A stretch of 64,000 nucleotides of DNA from Zeus faber (lineage: Eukaryota > Chordata > Actinopteri > Zeiformes > Zeidae). Position numbers and translations under genes: made by a program. The stretch covers positions 34,756,117-34,820,116 of the forward strand of contig OY482852.1 in the NCBI GenBank assembly GCA_960531495.1. The letters run 5' to 3'. Below the pieces are notes generated by a model. It searched no databases. It saw only the letters and a program-made list of their open reading frames with translations, and was not told the origin of the DNA. Below are positions 39,251-49,466 of the stretch, piece after piece; the stretch's first letter is position 1; the number at the start of each line of letters is the position of its first letter.

Positions 39251-40900
39251 CTATGGGGAGAGGTCTCGCATGGACATTAATGCTAGGGGTAGGGCATCTA
39301 CCCACGTTAGTTTAGTCGTTTTTGTGATGTTCTGTAGAGACATACTGAGTTGCTGTTTTGTCTCTATCAGCACCTTGGCCATTTTTTCTTTCAACGTCTG
39401 GTTTGCACTTTCAACTAGGCCTTTTGACTGGGGGTGATAGACTGAACCAGATCTATGGGAGATACCTAATGCCTGTTCTACCTGGCTGAGTTTTTTATCG
39501 CTGGTAAAATGAGATCCATTGTCCGAGCAGATAACTGTGGGGTAACCCCACCGAGGAATGCGTTTTTTCCATAACCATTTAATCACAGATACTGCATCCT
39601 CTCTTTTGCAAGGGACTGCTTCTACCCATTTGGAGAATCGATCTACCATCACGAGTAGGTATCTGTACCCTTGTACTCTGTTGTCCCTGCCCATGCCGGT
39701 GTAATCTATGCATATTTCTCTGAAGGGGTAGGGGGGCACTGAGAATGTTCCCAAAGGTCTTTGGTAGACTGTCTTCTTATTTAGCTCGTGACAGACGACG
39801 CATTCTGCAATATGGTTGGCCACCATTTCCTCCAGGTAGGGATGCCACCAGTCCTGTTTGAGCCTGTTGGTGGTTCTTTTGGGTCCTTCATGAGTCTGTC
39901 CATGTGCATCCTTGATGAGGTAGACCAGGAGTGCGGCTGGTGCTACTGGGCACCCATCGTGGCTTCTCCATAGGCCGCTGGTGCATGTGGCTCCTTTCTT
40001 CTGCCACTGCGAGTGTTCGTTCCATTTCGCTTCTTTCTGCACTTCTTTCAGATGTTCCTCTGACAAATTGAGGGCGTTGTCTTCAGTAAATACAATCATC
40101 ATTGCTGCGCTTTCTTTTAGGTTCCCTCCTGCTTCTTTTGCTGCTGTGTCGGCTGCGTTTGAATTTCCTTTGGAGTGTCCTTTGCATTTGATGATCTGGA
40201 TTTTTCGGGGGAGATGTATAGCTTCCAGGAGGGCGAGTATGAGGTCTTTGTGTTTTACCGGGGCTCCTGCTGACGTTTGGAGTCCTCTTTTCATCCATAT
40301 GGCTACATCCACGTGAGCTGCAGCGTGTGCGTATGCTGAGTCGGTGAATATGTTTGCATTTTTGTTTTTTGAGATTTTTAATGCTTTCACCGAGGCGTCG
40401 AGTTCTGCTTTTTGTGCTGATGCTGGTTGTTCTATCATCCCACTTCTTAGGGTGACGTGGTGTCCATTAATTTGTTGAATGGCTGCGTATGATGCTCTAT
40501 TTCCCTTTTCTTCTTTGAAACAACAACCATCTATAAACAGGACAATTTCTGCATCGGGGTCAGATGTTCCATCCAAGTCTGTGCGGCCCTTTGCTTCCAG
40601 TTTCATGAGCTGTACGCAGTCATGGGTGCCATCTGCATACTGTAGTCCGCCGGCCAAGTTGATTCCATCGGCTGTGTACAAGACATTGTCTCTTTCCAGG
40701 GTGACATGCAAGCGCATCTTGTGTTTTGGTGTGGTAAAGGTGAAATCCGTTTGATCGAGGTAGGATTTGACTCCATGAGTGGTATGCACGATGGTGGGGT
40801 GGTAGAAAGTAATGTGGTCGGTTCTCGTAGGGCGTGTGCGATGGCAGCCGTGTGTCGTCCACATCCGGAGAGTCCATGTTCCACTGTGTCGAGTTTGCAA
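39251..40900 (-). pseudogene. pol: Retroviral RNase H and integrase core, still open for 549 codons
   Basis: Within a dead retrovirus, this stretch has no stop or frameshift. Counting from the upstream end of the open frame, RNase H acidic residues are at about D124 (LFIDGCCF), E166 (AQKAELDAS), D187 ([10 protein letters not shown]) and D251 ([10 protein letters not shown]). The integrase zinc-binding set is H333, H337, C367 and C370. The integrase core acidic triad is D399 (ICIDYTGM), D460 (ICSDNGSHF) and E497 ([10 protein letters not shown]), with 36 residues between the last two. In its family the product would copy and insert viral DNA as part of a Gag-Pol polyprotein. The first 60 or so codons are partly out of frame with the reverse transcriptase upstream. 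There is no start context, so it is an open remnant rather than a gene. Stop follows near 39,248. Confidence 0.85.
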
Positions 40901-40954
40901 CTGTGGTGAGCCAGGATCGCGCGCTCACCGTGTCGAGGCTGCCAGAGCACAGCT

Positions 40955-42125
40955 TGACAATTCCGTGCTTTTCAGTAACGTCCAAATGGAACGAGGAAGA
41001 GATGTCTGGGGTGCATAGGTGTTCGGCCTTCCCCATGAGTTGTTTCAATCTTATGAACGCTTCCTCCGCACTTGTGGTCCAGTTGAGTGGTGCCTTGACG
41101 TTCCGATGGCCAGCTTCCGCAATGGGTTCGCGTGGGGGAACAGTGTGGTCCACATAATCAGCTATGTGGTGTCTGCTATAGCCAGTGAGTCCCAGGAATG
41201 CTAGCATTTGCTGCACGGTGGTGGGTTTAGGGTACTGGAGCATTGCCTGTTGTCTTTCCGGGTTGATGTATCTCTTATCTCCCGTGATCCTTTTTCCCAG
41301 GAATACCACTTCTGTGCGGCAGACCTGTGCTTTTTCCTTCCTGATTTTGTAGCCACATTTTGCGATGCGCCGTAGCAGGGATTTGGTGGCCGTGAGGCAA
41401 TTTTCTACTGTGGTGATGTCCATGAGGATGTCGTCGACATACTGGATGAGTAGGAGTTCCTTGAGATCTGCCTTCAGGCAGGCGTTGAATATGGTTGGCG
41501 TGCATGTGAATCCTCGTAGCATTCTTGTGTAGGTCTAAGAGCATTTTTTAAATGTGAATGCAAACATATCTTGACTTTCTTTGGCCAAGGGGAGGCAAAA
41601 AAATGCGTTGGCCAGGTCGATGACGGTGAAAAATTGATGACTCGGGGAGCCTGCATGCAGGGCGACATGGGGGTTGGGCACTTTTTCAGTAATGGGTTGG
41701 ACCACCTGGTTGATACGTCGCAGATCGTGGACCAGGCGCCATGAGTGTCCTCCAGCCTTGGGTACTGGTAGAATTTGTGTGTTCCACGGTGAATCCGCTG
41801 GTCGTAGAACACCTGCTTGTAAGAGGCCTTCAATGGTGGAGGCTATTCGAGCAGCTGCCTCGGGCTTGACCTTGTACTGACCTTGCCAAATGGGCACAGC
41901 GTGGGCTTTCACTTTGATGTGTATATTGTGGTGTGGTGTGCAGCCAACGTGATAGGGGCCGGTGGTCCAGAGGGTTGGCGGTAGTTGGGCGAACATTTCC
42001 GCTGCCAGGGGGTGTTCTTCGATGCTTCCTTGATAAGTTCTTTCCAGGACATTTCTTTCATATATGCCTTGTTCGTAGCTGTTGTGTCCTATTCTCCAAA
42101 CCGATTTGTCTGGCGTGTGTTGCAA
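40955..42125 (-). pseudogene. pol: Retroviral reverse transcriptase domain, one in-frame stop
   Basis: The minus strand reads the fingers and palm of reverse transcriptase: GLLQAGVLRPADSPWNTQIL, HSWRLVHDLRRINQVV, motif A FFTVIDLANAFFCLPL (catalytic Asp near 41,617) and motif C LLIQYVDDILM (YVDD at 41,430-41,441). A TAG at 41,535-41,537 interrupts it between motif A and the next block, in the same frame on both sides. A frame change near 40,955, after FHLDVTEKHGIV, separates it from the RNase H frame. The region upstream of the fingers (42,125-41,880) belongs to the Pol linker. The motif set places the element with gammaretrovirus-like or epsilonretrovirus-like viruses of fish. Confidence 0.82.
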
Positions 42126-42586
42126 CAGGGGGTTCGTTGTGGGGACCCAGGTGGGTTGGCGAGGGCTCTTTTGACCATGGGGCCCAATTGTTTGGCTGCA
42201 TGGTTGGCTTCTACGGCTAGGGTCACATGTGGAACTGCGGTGTCGTGAAGTAGATACCAGGATTGTTGGTCTGGTGTCAGGCGGACCGCTGCTGCAACTC
42301 CTTCGTGGCCCAGATAGAAGTCTGTTGTCTGGAGTCCTTCTTGTCGTCCCTCCTTTTTCGCTTCCCAGCCTTCGTCATAGATGTCATCACGGTGGCGTGT
42401 GAAACAGAGAGTGCAGTGTACGGGTCCAGCATCGACTTTTTCCAGAGTTGGTAGGTTTACAAAATGCCACCAGCCGGTGAGTGTGGGGTCGGGGGTGGTA
42501 TCAGGAGTTCCACCTAAGACGAGTATACGTTCGAGGGGTATTAGCTCTTCTTTTGGCTCAGAGAAACTAACTTCCAGTCCTTCCAT
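42089..42586 (-). pseudogene. pol: Pol linker segment; retroviral protease not visible
   Basis: This open frame of 165 codons sits between the Gag nucleocapsid and reverse transcriptase. It contains HEGVAAAVRLTPDQQSWYLL and DTAVPHVTLAVEANHAAKQL, which I associate with the region between protease and reverse transcriptase in fish endogenous retroviruses. Its reading frame differs from that of gag upstream and reverse transcriptase downstream. No D-T/S-G-A protease active-site motif is visible in any minus frame between the zinc knuckle (42,728-42,769) and this segment. The 15-20 bp gap to the gag frame leaves no room for a protease of about 100 residues, so it appears deleted. Confidence 0.65.
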
Positions 42587-42601
42587 GTCCCCTGGGCGCC
42601 T

Positions 42602-45040
42602 CTATGCTCCATGCCATGGCGGGGTGTCCATGCGGGGTCCTCCCTTTCCTCTCGAGGAAGCTCCTCTTCCTCTCTGAGGGGGGCGGTAGGATCCTCTATA
42701 TAATTGCTGGGGTTGTTGGTTCTGGGGGCATTCCCTTGCCCAGTGGTCACTTTGGCCACAGATGAAACATCCTGTAGTTTTCTCGGGTCCTCCCCATCCT
42801 CTAGAGGATTGGAATTGTCCTCTCCCTCTCAGTTGCTGCCATTGGGGGGGGCCTTGGGGGTATGAGGGTGCGGGGGCCCCTGGATACTGCCGCTGGGGAT
42901 ATTCATAGGGAGTCCAGGCCTGCTGCCATTGGGGTAGGTGCTGGGCTGGTGGGTAGGCGGGGGTTACAGTTAGGGGCTGTGGTCCTGTCCATTGTAGTGG
43001 CGCGGTTTGGGGCGGGGCCTGTGCTTCAGGGGTGGTGACTACTGCTTGCACAGTTGCTTTCTTCTTTTTGTCCGTATTGACTTCATCTTCCAGTTTTTTT
43101 ACCTGCATTTTTAGTAGTCTGGTTTGTATGGAATCTTTCTCCAGGAATTCGTCTTCTTGCTTTTTGATGTGTCTTTCCAGGTGATGGATGAGATGGCTCT
43201 CCCACTGTCTCTCGGTCATGTCTGACAGTCAAACTGTGTCTGCGAGCTACAGCCTGACATCTCCTGGGAGGCCATTTTGCCATTTGGCATCTGCATGTAC
43301 ATGGGGAGACCCACTAGGCAGGGGTCATGACGTTCTACAGTGCTATCACTCCAGAGCTCCTTTGCTCATGTGAGATAGGCGTGTGGTTCTTCCCCATTTT
43401 TAAATCTCAGGCCTGCCAGGGCCACTGTGTTGCGTCTGGTCGGCCAGGTTTCTCTCATGGCTGTCCATATGTCATTCCGCATGTGGTCGAATGGGTGCTC
43501 GTGTGCCATGGTGAGGGTTCTAACTTCTCTTTCCAGGGAGGTCAGGGTGATGTTTCCTGCTGTGGCGCGGAGAATGGCTCGCACATCTCTTAGGGCTAGT
43601 GTGTCAGCCGCTGTGTGGTTTTCGAAGATTCGGATCCATGCTGCAGCTCCTTTGTCCAACGCTGATAGGTTGCCTTTGAGGGCCTGCATGTCGCGGTGGT
43701 ACCAGGGAACAAATGTTTCTCTTTTGGCGGACTGCTTTTGTTCCTCCTCTCGTTGTCTAATTTTCGAGCGGGTAACTATCCCTATTGCTGACGCTCTTCT
43801 GGCCTGGCTTTTGGATGATGCTATAAGGGTTCCTTTTCTTCTGTTGTCGTTTGTGTACTCTCCCCGGGAGCTGCCACTGTTTTTGAATGACCACTTTTTT
43901 GTCTTAGTCTCGTGGTCTGACATGGGTTCTTCTTCCCAGGAGCGGAGGGGGGTGGGGTGTCTTTGTTTTGTTTTCTTAAAGGTGTATTTGGGGACTACAG
44001 GGGTAGGTGAAGGTGTGGGCTGGCTTTGGGTCTTTTGTTTTTCTTTGGGTTGTTGTTTGGCTGTAGCGTCTGCAGGAGGTGCTATGAGATGAACATGGGT
44101 TGTGTTGGCATCCTCTGGTAGTGGGCCACATTGTCCAGTCAGTGTGACAGTTGCGTGGCTAACCCTTGTGGTACATTTCTTTTTCCTTTCTTGATGTCTT
44201 TTTGTGGTTTGTAGGACTGGCAAGTGCATTCGTCGTCCTCTGTATTAGAGGAGAGAAACTCTTTGTGTCTGTTTGATCGTTAGGGGGCGATGTCTGATCA
44301 TTGTCCTTGTTCTCACTGTCAGATGGCTTTGGGGAGGGCTGTACTCGGAAATGGATTTGGATCGGGCCTTCCATTACTAATACGGGTGCTTGTATTTCTG
44401 GCGGGGGTGGGGTGGCTATTTTCTGGTTGCTCAGCACAGGGGGCGCTGTTGCTTCAGGTGTGTGCTCGGTCTTAGGGTTGTACGGAGAGGGGGGGTGCCG
44501 ATGTGTTTCTTCATCGGCCAGCAGGGAGGGGTAGAGGGATGGGGTGGTGTGTGGTTGGAGTGGGGTGTGACCTTGGGGGATGGGTTCGGGGAGGGGTGGT
44601 AACTTGTCTTCTTGTGGGGGGTAGGGTTCCTTCTGGGCTTCTACCACTGCCTTGGTTGCGGCATTTCTGATTTTATTGCGACGTTCGACAATCATTTCCG
44701 CTCGAATCCATGCCGTCATTATGTGCTGAACCAGCGCCCATTGTGCACGCTGCTTGTTTAACTTGCGCTTTCAAGCCCCCATTAATCCAGGGTTGTTTTT
44801 TGCATCCACTCCTGCTTCAGCCAGCAGTCTTTTTTCTTCCTCTATCACCTTGGTGCGGTTTTCTGCTGTCGGGGTAGTGTCTTTCGACCACCACCCTGCT
44901 TTGATCCATTTTTGTTCATATTTATGGAATTTCCAAGTTTCTCAAGCATGGAACTTTGGCTCTGTTCTGTTCTTGAGCTCAGCTACAGCTTCAATACGAA
45001 TGTCACTGGTGCCGGGTCTGGGGGATGGGGTCTTTTCCAT
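42602..45040 (-). pseudogene. gag: Retroviral gag, broken by two TGA codons and frameshifts
   Basis: A likely start ATG is at 45,038-45,040. Matrix-like sequence follows (KWIKAGWWSKDTTPTAENRT, KRLLAEAGVDAKNNPGLMGA), cut by TGA codons at 44,942-44,944 and 44,771-44,773. Next is a long proline-rich segment (44,700-44,230), a frame change near 44,190 in an A-rich codon run, then more P/T/K-rich sequence. A capsid-like part with TFVPWYHRDMQALKGNLSAL and LALRDVRAILRATAG runs to 43,366. After another break, 43,219-42,602 encodes a charged coiled-coil-like stretch, a P/Q-rich segment and one zinc knuckle CFICGQSDHWAREC (C-x2-C-x4-H-x4-C, 42,728-42,769). The order matrix, proline-rich, capsid, nucleocapsid with one knuckle is gammaretrovirus-like. 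The product would form the viral core; here it cannot be translated whole. Confidence 0.8.
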
Positions 45041-46118
45041 TATGTTTTTGAATGGCAGGAGAACAAAAGACATGGGAAGAAGTGGGAGGGGGAAACCTCA
45101 AATGTTCGGATCTCAATGTGTTTCTGGTGCAGCTACGCCACTAGTGGTCTTTTAGGTTATTACAGGTCAACTTTTTTTTTTTATTTGTATTTTTTTTTTA
45201 TATATTGCCCTTTTATCTAGGGCAATTTGAGGAGGTTGTTCATACACATACACACACAAAACCTCTATCACACATGCACAGACTCTATCAAACACACACT
45301 CTCTTAAACACAAAGACTGTCTCAAACACACACACGCCCGCGGTCTCTCTCACATTCACACACACGCATGTTACCTCTCTTTCCACACACACAAGGTACC
45401 TCGTTGCGCACACTCTCACTCACACAGCCGGCAATACAATTTTACGCTAAGTCACGTGAATTGGGCCTTTAACCCTTTAATATTTGGTTTCTCTAAGAAC
45501 CGGGCCTTTAACCCCTAAATGCTTGGCTTCCTTTTTACTTTAAAAATGATTCCGGGCCTTTCACCTTTAAATGAAATTACCGACTATCGACTACCCTTCT
45601 GAAGGCTGAGTTTAACATTTTTCATCGCCAGACATCACTTAGTTTAGGCATTTCGGAGGTCTTTTCAACAACCGGGCCTAAACGGGATTCGGAATTACTT
45701 CACGAGTTAAACATTGTTCATCACCAAAACGTCGCTCAGTTTAGGCATACTGGATGTATTCTCTACACACGGGCCCAAACGTTACGTGGAATTACTACGC
45801 AAGTTAAACACACAGCCGCTTCGAAGGGGGGTTTCCTAACCCGTTCCCTTAACTTACCTTACTACCGTTCTCATCAAACAATCCAATTTCTCCTCTCCAC
45901 AATATTTAACAATTATTATTCATGCATCATTCAACAATACATCCCCAAAACCACAAAGTTGTTCGTCCAGCCTTAAACAGTACAACACTTCCACCTAAAA
46001 TATTCCTATCTAATCTATGCAGACTTCATGAAATGGCTCTGCTCACCTTTTAGCGGGTACCCATGGAAGTATCGCAACCGTTCAGGCTTTCGGAACTCCT
46101 CTGCAGTCTTGTAATGGG
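45041..46118 (-). other. Retroviral untranslated leader with splice donor and repeats
   Basis: This stretch lies between the primer site and the gag start. At about 45,857 the minus strand has AGTAAGGTAAGTTAAG, a strong splice-donor consensus fitting production of a spliced env RNA. Two copies of a 96-97 bp unit lie at 45,608-45,703 and 45,704-45,800, with GAGTT(T)AACATT and GTTTAGGCAT in both and the start of a third. GGGCCTTTAACC-like blocks occur three times at 45,460-45,570. A CA-rich (TG-rich on the viral strand) tract covers 45,236-45,425, and a T/A run lies at 45,165-45,205. At roughly 1.1 kb it is a long leader. Confidence 0.6.
45236..45425. repeat. CA-rich simple repeat in the leader
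   Basis: This is an impure ACAC/CACT-rich tract with interruptions such as TCTATC and TCTCTT. It probably expanded after or during the life of the provirus. Confidence 0.8.
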
Positions 46119-46136
46119 ATCACGTCGGGGTCACCA
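46119..46136 (-). promoter_or_regulatory. Primer-binding site complementary to tRNA-Trp
   Basis: The minus strand reads TGGTGACCCCGACGTGAT; the plus strand ATCACGTCGGGGTCACCA equals the last 18 bases of vertebrate tRNA-Trp with CCA, as I remember it. It lies three bases from the inferred LTR end and just upstream of the leader, as in retroviruses. It gives the element its class name (tRNA-Trp primed). Confidence 0.75.
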
Positions 46137-46139
46137 ATT

Positions 46140-46481
46140 TGTCGTGTTCAAAATTTCCAAATCCGGAATGATGGGATGAAACTGGAACTTTGAGCTACGG
46201 AGAGTTTATAGGACGGTTTGAGAATCTACCAAAAAATAAAAAACGTTTTACGTCGACGTGGTTAGTCCTAAGCTGCGTGTCTCATCTAGCATACATTTCA
46301 CCCAGGAGTCTGCAGAAACTTTGTTTCCTCGTCACTTTGTTACAAACGACAGACCCCCCTTTGCGAGGCGGTCCCGCCTTTGTTATTTCCCATCTCCCGA
46401 GTATCTAGTTTCATACTCCCCGCTGTGTGTGCGCCAGATTAACCGTTTCAGTGCCGGTTTCTAACTGGTTGCGTAGTTACA
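46140..46481 (-). mobile_element. 5' LTR of the main endogenous retrovirus (outer border tentative)
   Basis: The inner border is set by the primer site: minus-strand LTR sequence ends GAACACGACA at 46,140 before AAT and TGGTGAC. The outer border is placed at TGTAACTACGCAACC (46,481) to give TG...CA ends, but no second LTR exists to confirm it. CCTATAAACTC at 46,201-46,211 could be a TATA box but is rather near the end; no AATAAA is obvious. No matching 3' LTR is seen downstream of env near 38.1 kb. Confidence 0.5.
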
Positions 46482-46737
46482 CCCAGTGTCTTTAGACATG
46501 TTTTAATTTTGGCTCTGACTGATCAATAAAACTGTATTTCATAATTACCCACTATATGAATGATAGTAATGTACATGAATAAATTTATGTAATGTATACT
46601 GTAGTATACACACATATAGTTTTGCTATCGAGGATTAGTTCAATCTGTAATGTTATAGTTATAGTAGTATAGTTATATGTAGTACGTAATAGTTATAGTA
46701 TATGTATATATATATATATATTTTTTTTTTCTCACAA
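46482..46737. other. AT-rich spacer with TA repeat
   Basis: This is AT-rich sequence with many GTATAGT/TATAGTTATAG fragments and a (TA)n followed by a T run at 46,700-46,730. There is no gene. Confidence 0.6.
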
Positions 46738-47415
46738 AACCCAACAGGAAGTCGGCCATTTTTAATTTTCCTGACTTTTTAGTCATATTTATGTTTTGTA
46801 CTTTAGCGAAACTCCTCCTTGGCGATTTATCGGATCGGCTTCAAACTTGACGAGTGTCTACAAGACACCTTCACAGCTTAACATTATCAAAATATATATA
46901 TTTTTTGGCACACGGTGTGGGCGTGGCAACACGTTAAATTTCATGTTCCAAAAGATACTTGGAAATTCACGAAACTTTGTGCACTCGTCAGTCCCAGTGT
47001 GGCAATTGATATTCTATGGGTTCCGTGCTTGGGCATGGCAAAATGACCGGACACGCCCTGTTGAAAATTTCAAAACATCAAACCTATTCACTTTTTAACA
47101 TGAAATTGGGTATATTAATGTAACATCACTAGACTCAAAAAAAATTATATTGCCGCCATGACCGACACCCAACCAACAGGAAGGTGGCCATATTGGATTT
47201 AATGTGCGCAAACTCCTAGGGGATTCATCAGATCGACTTCAAAGTTTGCGAGTGTCTACAAGACACTTTGGGGATTCAATTTATTAAAACATTGGGTTTT
47301 CGTCACACAATGTGGGCATGGCACTGTGTTGAATTGAAGTGTTAACCTGACTTTTGGGGCCTTAAGAAACTCGAAAAATCACAAAACTTTACACACTCAA
47401 GATCAAACCTATTCA
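46738..47415 (+). repeat. R1 dispersed repeat, longest plus copy, two related halves
   Basis: The first half starts CCAACAGGAAGTCGGCCATT and carries the GTACTTTAGCGAAACTCCTC, GAGTGTCTACAAGACACCTT, GGGCGTGGCAACACGTTAAA and CCCAGTGTGGCAATTGATAT blocks to about 47,060. A second, shorter half begins CCAACAGGAAGGTGGCCATA near 47,173 and repeats the GAGTGTCTACAAGACAC block. The unit is therefore internally duplicated. No protein-coding capacity is seen. Confidence 0.75.
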
Positions 47416-47429
47416 CTTTTTTAGTATCT

Positions 47430-47715
47430 CCTCCGAGATCTGCATAGAATTCCGGCAGGTTTTCCTCTTGTCTTTCTCCTCCGTCGGCGTATTGGTAAAC
47501 ACAGTGGCGGCAGGACAAAGAGATCTTAGTACGTACTCCGGTAAGTTGCGAAAAAGTCCGTATGAGGTGTCGAACAGACGTCCAGGAGTGCTTGTCGTTC
47601 ATATTGTAATAGCGACAGTGCACTGCATGCAAAAATAAGAACAATACAAATAGTAATAAACACAAAACTAAGAGTTGAATGCAGAGCCGGTGTGTCCATA
47701 CTACGGCGCACCCGG
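47430..47715 (-). pseudogene. Fragment resembling a repetitive fish ORF (basic-rich), weak
   Basis: The minus strand starts with MRRSMDTPALHSTLSFVFIT, a hydrophobic stretch, then SLLQYERQALLDV. In another frame it ends in a basic run (IRRRRKTRGKPAGI). This order reminds me of short N-terminal exons recurring around fish retroelement-derived genes, but I cannot name a family. Several frame breaks suggest a dead fragment. Confidence 0.3.
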
Positions 47716-48410
47716 AAGTTAGTCCGGGTTAACTCATAAGTTAGCTAGCTTCCTCTGCTGAACCAATATTTTACTAAAATGACTTTTACAACTCTCTTTG
47801 CTCCAACTTCCATCCTTAACAAAGAATCCCAAATGCATCATTTGCTAACTTTCCCACTTTCATTGTCTTTCACATCAACTTCCATAATCATTTCAGCCTG
47901 TCAACTAACTTTACAGCTCTCTCGCCTTGTTATATTTTTTTCAAATAAATTTAAAGCCTTACAGTATCCTTTCCAGAAATCCTACCAGATATTTAGATTA
48001 TAACGCTACTTTTAAACCAAGGACTCATGTGGGAAACTAGTTTGACATGTTGTGTACAACACACATACTATGCTTACTGTATCTCACATTTATACATTTG
48101 CTTGTTTTTAATCGCGATTTTCATCAGCCATGTAGCTCAACATACCCCGAGACACTGATAAAATGTCTCCGAACTCATCTCATCCATACGTGCTCCAGAG
48201 TGATCCATCGGCCAGGCGGTCACACGCCTCAAACACCATTTCAATCACCCAAGGATTCATTCATTCAACGCTTTTGCTAGGATGGGTCAAGAATAATCTA
48301 TAATAATCATGTATTTAATAATGTCGATTTTATTATTGGATAACATAAAGCAGATAAACAGACAAAAACCACGATTCTCTTGATCAATGCAAAATTGGCT
48401 ACTTCATAAG
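47716..48410. other. No recognised feature
   Basis: AT-rich sequence with short frames on the plus strand (47,779-48,003; 48,047-48,280). None has a motif, splice context or recognisable similarity. Confidence 0.45.
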
Positions 48411-49466
48411 TAAGGCATACATTTTTAATGTACAACACATCTCTGAGTACTTAAAAAAGCCCTCTATATAATACATTTCTCTTTATTCTTCTTCATAATA
48501 TTGTTCTTATACTGTAGCTAACCAATAATAAATGAAATACTTTTTACCATTAATGCAACTTCTGGTGCTCCTTCGTTTTGCTGATGGCCTTCTAGTCTGG
48601 ATCATACGTTGTGAGGTTAAGCTTAATGCAGGCGTTGAGGCTTCCATCAGTTAAACTTAAGCGTAGGATGGTCTTAATGTTTCTCAGATGCGAGAAAGAC
48701 TGCTCACATGCATTTGTAAAGCCAAACATGGTCAATACGGCATTACTCACACGCTGCATTGTGTGCTGTGTGACGGGACGCTCGTTCCAAGTTTTAAGAA
48801 TCAGCTGGTCTTCAGTTTCAAGTTCAAGTTCAAGTTCAAGAGATTATTTGTCACATACATATTGAAGTTTTTTCGACTTCTGTCCACTTTTGTTCAGCTG
48901 ATTGGTCCGACTCGAGGCAGGGAGTTTTCTTAATGTTTGTCTGTCTTACAGAGGGGATCGGCGCATGGGCTCGTAAGCAGTCCAGCAGTGGAACGCCATT
49001 CCTCCTGCTCCCAAGAGGATCATTATTATCCACAATTATTATAATGATCCTCAGTGATACATATAATTGTGGCCTGCGTGCCGCAAGTTGAAATGAACAG
49101 TAAAACTTTCGCCATGTCGGCGCACCACAGCCATCTCCTTCCCTAAGCCCTTACCTGTGGGCAGAGACTTCCACAAGTTGCGCCTGAGCAGAGACCCGGT
49201 AGGGGCAGGGCGCCGAGTAAATGGCGCCCCGGAGTCTTTATGTTGTCCGCAGCCGGTGCTTGACTACTTTGTCCGCCACATTTATATTTAGAATTTTATT
49301 TTCAAGTTGTAATTTCTCTTACCTGTTTTACTTTAAAATGACACAGAATAATAATTTATTACTTGTTAATTGTGATGAAAAATTTTAGCTCAAAATTGTA
49401 TGCGAGCCATATACCGTCATCAAAAGAGCCGTAATTGGCTCGCGAGCCATAGGTTCCCGACCCCTG
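48411..49466 (-). mobile_element. hAT-family DNA transposon remnant
   Basis: The minus strand begins at 49,466 with CAGGGGTCGGGAACCTATGG, the terminal sequence style of a hAT group common in fish, with GGCTCGCGAGCC next to it. Its other end (about 48,411) carries the transposase C-terminus and AT-rich 3' sequence, but no matching terminal repeat is seen, so that end is truncated. A TTCAAG microsatellite (48,814-48,840) and other sequence interrupt the middle. A hairpin with 12-bp perfect arms (GAGGATCATTAT at 49,015-49,026; ATAATGATCCTC at 49,041-49,052) lies within it. Confidence 0.6.
48592..48800 (-). pseudogene. hAT transposase C-terminal dimerisation domain
   Basis: Sixty-nine minus-strand codons end in TAG at 48,592-48,594 and read QRVSNAVLTMFGFTNACEQS and then HLRNIKTILRLSLTDGSLNA. 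The MFG-x-T-x-x-CEQ-x-FS and R-x-x-LTD-x-x-L pattern is the hATC dimerisation domain found at the end of hAT transposases and of host genes derived from them. Everything upstream of this domain is missing or scrambled, so only the tail of a dead transposase remains. It lies inside the hAT remnant in the matching orientation. Confidence 0.65.

Noticed and set aside
40479..44092. Plus-strand frames of 60-220 codons across the provirus (for example 43,427-44,092)
   Set aside because: They are antisense shadows of the gag and pol reading on the minus strand and have no features of their own.
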